Assembly: GCA_033002965.1 (NCBI GenBank)
Contig: JAURVB010003208.1
Location: 1 to 64,000, forward strand
Reading direction: 5' to 3'
Origin: Piper betle
Lineage: Eukaryota; Streptophyta; Magnoliopsida; Piperales; Piperaceae
Length of the DNA: 64,000 bases
Shown here: one piece after another, positions 60,621-64,000 of the stretch
Numbering within the stretch: the first letter of the stretch is position 1
Layout: each line of letters opens with the position of its first letter
Notes under the pieces: model-generated
Seen by the model: the letters and a program-made list of their open reading frames with translations, nothing else
Told to the model about the DNA's origin: nothing
The model's database searches: none
Position numbers and translations under genes: made by a program

Positions 60621-61088
60621 TGTATGATTTTGATCTAGTATCAGTATGTAGTTGGTAATGTAGTTTGCACTATTGCTGCTAAAATGGATAGCTCATGTTT
60701 GAAGTCAAAGTCGATTTCAAAAGTAAAAATTTAGCTATACTTTATGCCTTGGATGACCTTCAATGGTTTCTGGATTTTCTTAAATCTTTTTCTTTATTAT
60801 GTTATTGCTCTATTTGGGAGAATATAGATACAGGTGGAAGTAGATGATTAATAATTATAACTAATTGATCTACTATGTAGTCAATAAGAAGATTTATCTA
60901 TGATTTTAGATATATTTTGTGTAGGCAAGTGATATTATGTATATTATTATATTATATTATTGAGTCAAACTACAAATTGATTTCGAGTTGAGTTCTAGTT
61001 ATAATTGAGTCGAGTTGAGTCAAACACTGCCTTGCTAAAATCAACTCGTTGGATTTGAGTTTGAGTCAAGTTTGAGCTCAAGCATTTA
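60621..61088. other. AT-rich sequence with GTCGAGTTGAG repeats at its right end
   Basis: From about 60960 short copies of TTGAGTCGAGTTGAGTC accumulate, suggesting a decayed DNA-transposon end, cut at 61089 by a long LTR. No gene was seen. Confidence 0.4.
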
Positions 61089-63563
61089 TGTAACACTCAA
61101 ATCCAGTTTATGCTCGGGAACCAAACCGGAATGTCACTTGTCCCGGTTAGGTCAGCTAAACCAAACCCAACTCCTACGGCTCTACTCTCAACGTTTCAAA
61201 ATGGAAGATGTTAATCGCTATGTATGGATGAATGCACAAAAATAACCTAACATGCTACTACATGGATGACATGTCAACCAATTCACATACTAAATAATTA
61301 CGATGAAAATTGATAAGATTCGTAAAATAAGACGGGCCGAGTCTCCCCTAAAAGTGCAATTAAGGGTCACCCTATCAACATATATACGTGCACGCGCGTG
61401 TGTGTGTGTATATATTATATATATATATATCATACATTTTCTTTCACACAACTTTCTAATCTTATGTATAATCATTTTGAAGCTCGGGTCTGAACCCACC
61501 TGTGCATTCTATCCACATTTCTCATCAATTCGGGGTCTTGACTTGTACTTATTCAATGTATAACATATTTATTAACATGTCATCGTTAACAAAATTCTAT
61601 TGCAACATACATCATATCACACCACATCATCATCTATTGCATTTCATTACATCATCCTCAAAATATTAAACATGCTATCATCTGGCATGTGTGTATACAA
61701 AAGACGTCACTACTCCTCCGTCCAGGCTGGGTCATCCTACTAATAATCATCACCTACATATATAATAAAAACAAGTTAGCAACGAGTGTTGATGGTCCAA
61801 AAATATGAGCAATATCAAACTGGCTATGAGAGTAAACTCTCATACAAAGAAAAACATTCATATACTTCTCGTGAACTCTTTGAAGGGCACCTACCGAGGA
61901 GCCACTGGGTTGCAGACTTGGTAGTATCTTGAACTGACTGCTTTGCTGCTACTGATGGCTCTCTTGACTTTTTCTCATTTCATTTTCTGGTCCATCAGGA
62001 CTACTAGTATATCCTAAGCCCTCTCCTTTCATTCATAATTCTCTTGGCCTTGAGCAGAAAGACCGAGTACTCTCAGGCAGTCGCCTTTAGTACCCTTTGA
62101 ACCACAAGTCTGGATATGTGTTGTACTAAACAGTACCCGTAAAACTCTACATTCTCTGGGTGTGAGGAGCTCAAACCTAGAGTTGTTAGGATCCCTCGGG
62201 ATTGGAACTATCTGCTCACTAATCTAGAGCTCGCTTTGGTTGACATGTACACCCGCTCATGGTACGTGTGAGTCGGTTTTCCCATCTCTCATCTTACCGA
62301 AAACTTGATAAAATTATATATAGGCATGGGAATGGATTTATATAATAGGCCCAAAGGAAACTTGTGATGGATCTTGTTTTTAAAAACATACTTGAGGGAT
62401 CTCATCCTCGAAGTTACTAATCCGAAAAACTGGTTGATTAAATGGCCCGGGTTAAGTGGGATTCGATAAAACGTAACTTAACTTGTCCTGCAAGTAATAA
62501 AACAATACACATTCGAATAGAGCATAAAACAAGAAATGAGTCCTAGACAGACCTGGTAGAAACTTCGAGTGTGTCTTCATGCCTAGGCGGCGAGCTTCTA
62601 TTCCGTACCTACACAACAAGACTAAATATTAATGTCTAGTATAATGCATAAATGTTACACTCCTAATCAATTCATACAAGACAACATCTATTTTCATGCA
62701 TTTAAATACAAACTCTAATTCACTACATCTATTAACATGCATTTAAATTTAAACCAACACTTGCTTACATTCACACCATTTGCATCACAATAAAATCATA
62801 AAACAATTCAATATCAAATAAAATCGGATAAAATTATATACCTAATCGTCAGTCATGCGGTGACGGTGACAAGGTTGTGGCCGGCTCAAGTGAGGATCAT
62901 GGCGGAGAGGGAAGGAAGAAAAAGAAAAAGGGAGTTGGGTGAGGAGGATGGTGGCGGCTGGATGGTGACGACGTTGGAGGTTTGGAATAAATAAGTGTCG
63001 AGGGGTGGCGGAAATGAGTGGTCAAGAAAAAGGTGAGGAGTCATCTCGTAAGGTGTTGGGGGAAGAAAACAAGTAGTCGGGGAGAAAAACGAGTGGTTGG
63101 GAAAAAATCGAGTGATTGTCTCATAATTAAAATTTGACTTGACTCCGACTCGAGAAAAATAATACTAACTCGTAATAATTCAGAAAAAAATCCAGAAAAA
63201 TAGGAAAATATCCCATAAAACATAATACACATCACAACATTACAATGACATGCTCTATAACTAATAACCCACCCAAACTATCCGTAACGCATCCTAATGC
63301 GTTATTCGGCCTAAAAATAATTCTATGATCTAATTAAAATAAATAAAGAAAATATGGTGTACTTTCATATATTATGATAACTCATTCTTCTGTTGTCTTA
63401 CTGACGTTATCATCATATACTTAGGCACACATGACTCTCATGGTTCATAACATAAGACCGACCTTGGCTCGGTATGCGTGTTCTGAAATTCTCTGGATTG
63501 AAAATAATGGTCGAACCGACTGGTTTAGACTATAAAACCCTGACTCAAGTCACGGGAGTTTCA
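61089..63563 (-). mobile_element. long LTR (subfamily I), minus orientation
   Basis: The left end TGTAACACTCAAATCCAG is the inverted LTR 3' end. The right end, CCCTGACTCAAGTCACGGG then AGTTTCA, is the inverted 5' end (compare the solo LTR at 13127). It contains the TATA box (inverted, 62335-62345), the GGATCTCATCCTCG core, a GC-rich tract (62865-63050) and the shared module (about 63115-63285). The flanks ATTTA and AGTCT do not match, so a rearrangement followed insertion. A (GT)n/(TA)n microsatellite lies at 61390-61431. Confidence 0.85.
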
Positions 63564-63859
63564 AGTCTAGTTGTGTCAAGCCAAATGTCAAATGCTCACG
63601 AACTGGCTCGCACAATTAATAGCTCTATGTGTGGGCACGCTCCATGAGCTCCTTTGTAAAGGTGAGCCCCAGTCCTTTCTCGTCATGTTTTGTCATTTAT
63701 GTCGGCTGCAACTACTTCCATTGGCAAGTCCTCTTTTCCACCATCGGGGGAAGAAGGCACGGAAAGTGATGGTTTGGAGCGGCGCCATAAATCTCGGAGA
63801 ATGGTTGGGCCGCAACCGGCAATGGAGACGGAGACAAAGTGTCGGCTAGGGATTTTGGG
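63564..63859. other. unassigned sequence between LTR and terminal exon
   Basis: Small overlapping frames on the + strand (63571-63849, 63690-63887) have no recognised domain. Confidence 0.35.
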
Positions 63860-63897
63860 AATATTGATCTTACTACCGTCAAAATAATATTGCAGAA

Positions 63898-64000
63898 GGT
63901 GTTCTACTGGTCGAACCTGGCCAAGGAGGTGTTCGTGGAGATGTGCGCCGACGACTACGTCCAGAAGATGACCTTCGATAGCTATCTGTACAAGCGAGTG
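63898..64000 (+). CDS. coding-like exon running off the window
   Basis: After a TTGCAG/AAG acceptor-like site (near 63891-63896) one frame is open to the window end: VFYWSNLAKEVFVEMCADDY then VQKMTFDSYLYKRV. Codons are GC-ending (GTG, TAC, CTG, AAG, GAC), unlike the AT-rich surroundings. The amphipathic sequence looks like a conserved folded domain. I cannot name the family. It could be the edge of a host gene or a captured fragment. Confidence 0.5.

Noticed and set aside
61380..61432. Possible Z-DNA or regulatory GT/AC tract
   Set aside because: An ordinary (GT)n(TA)n microsatellite inside an LTR; nothing else supports a function.
1..64000. CRISPR arrays, rRNA or tRNA genes
   Set aside because: No spacer-separated palindromic repeats or rRNA text were seen, and no tRNA cloverleaf was recognised by eye. 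The tRNA-like matches are retrotransposon primer sites.

Overview
This is nuclear DNA from a flowering plant with a repeat-rich genome. It has GT-AG introns, a Helitron with an HUH Rep and a PIF1-type helicase, Ty3/gypsy LTR retrotransposons, TRIM-like elements, hAT elements and very few host genes. The lineage cannot be fixed from the sequence alone. Prokaryotic signals (operons, ribosome binding sites, CRISPR) are absent.

Layout. 1-3.9 kb: LTR-like sequence and a minisatellite block. 3.96-10.1 kb: a heavily mutated Helitron Rep/helicase gene on the + strand, interrupted by two small LTR elements with reversed Met-tRNA primer sites. 10,128-24,963: a complete but dead Ty3/gypsy element of Tat/Ogre type with 5-bp target duplication TTTAA. 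Its gag is split by a 2.8 kb solo LTR (duplication GTTCT), and its 3' LTR by a 795-bp hAT-type element (duplication GAATGAGG). 25.7-26.0 kb: the end of an unrecognised gene. 27.2-31.5 kb (- strand): the only substantial host gene, a UVR-motif coiled-coil protein with three apparent frameshifts. 32.6-34.8 kb (- strand): an ankyrin-PGG gene relic cut by a TRIM. 35.1-37.1 kb: retrotransposon relics. 37.1-49.0 kb: nested long LTRs, including an 8 kb LTR pair with a non-coding interior (LARD-like). 50.9-51.9 and 52.0-54.0 kb: two hAT elements with 8-bp duplications. 54.4-54.8 kb: a small two-exon gene remnant. 57.4-60.5 kb: a 3.05 kb solo LTR (duplication TAACC) inside another hAT-type element. 61.1-63.6 kb: another long LTR on the - strand. 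The last 140 bases hold a coding-like exon running off the window.

The main theme is nesting: insertions inside insertions, several closed by exact target duplications, so relative ages can be read off. The most unusual signal is a roughly 160-bp module next to a GC-rich, ATG-initiated tract. It recurs eight times in both class I (long LTR) and class II (hAT-type) elements. The hAT-type elements also carry dense subterminal AATCGG/CCGATT repeats.
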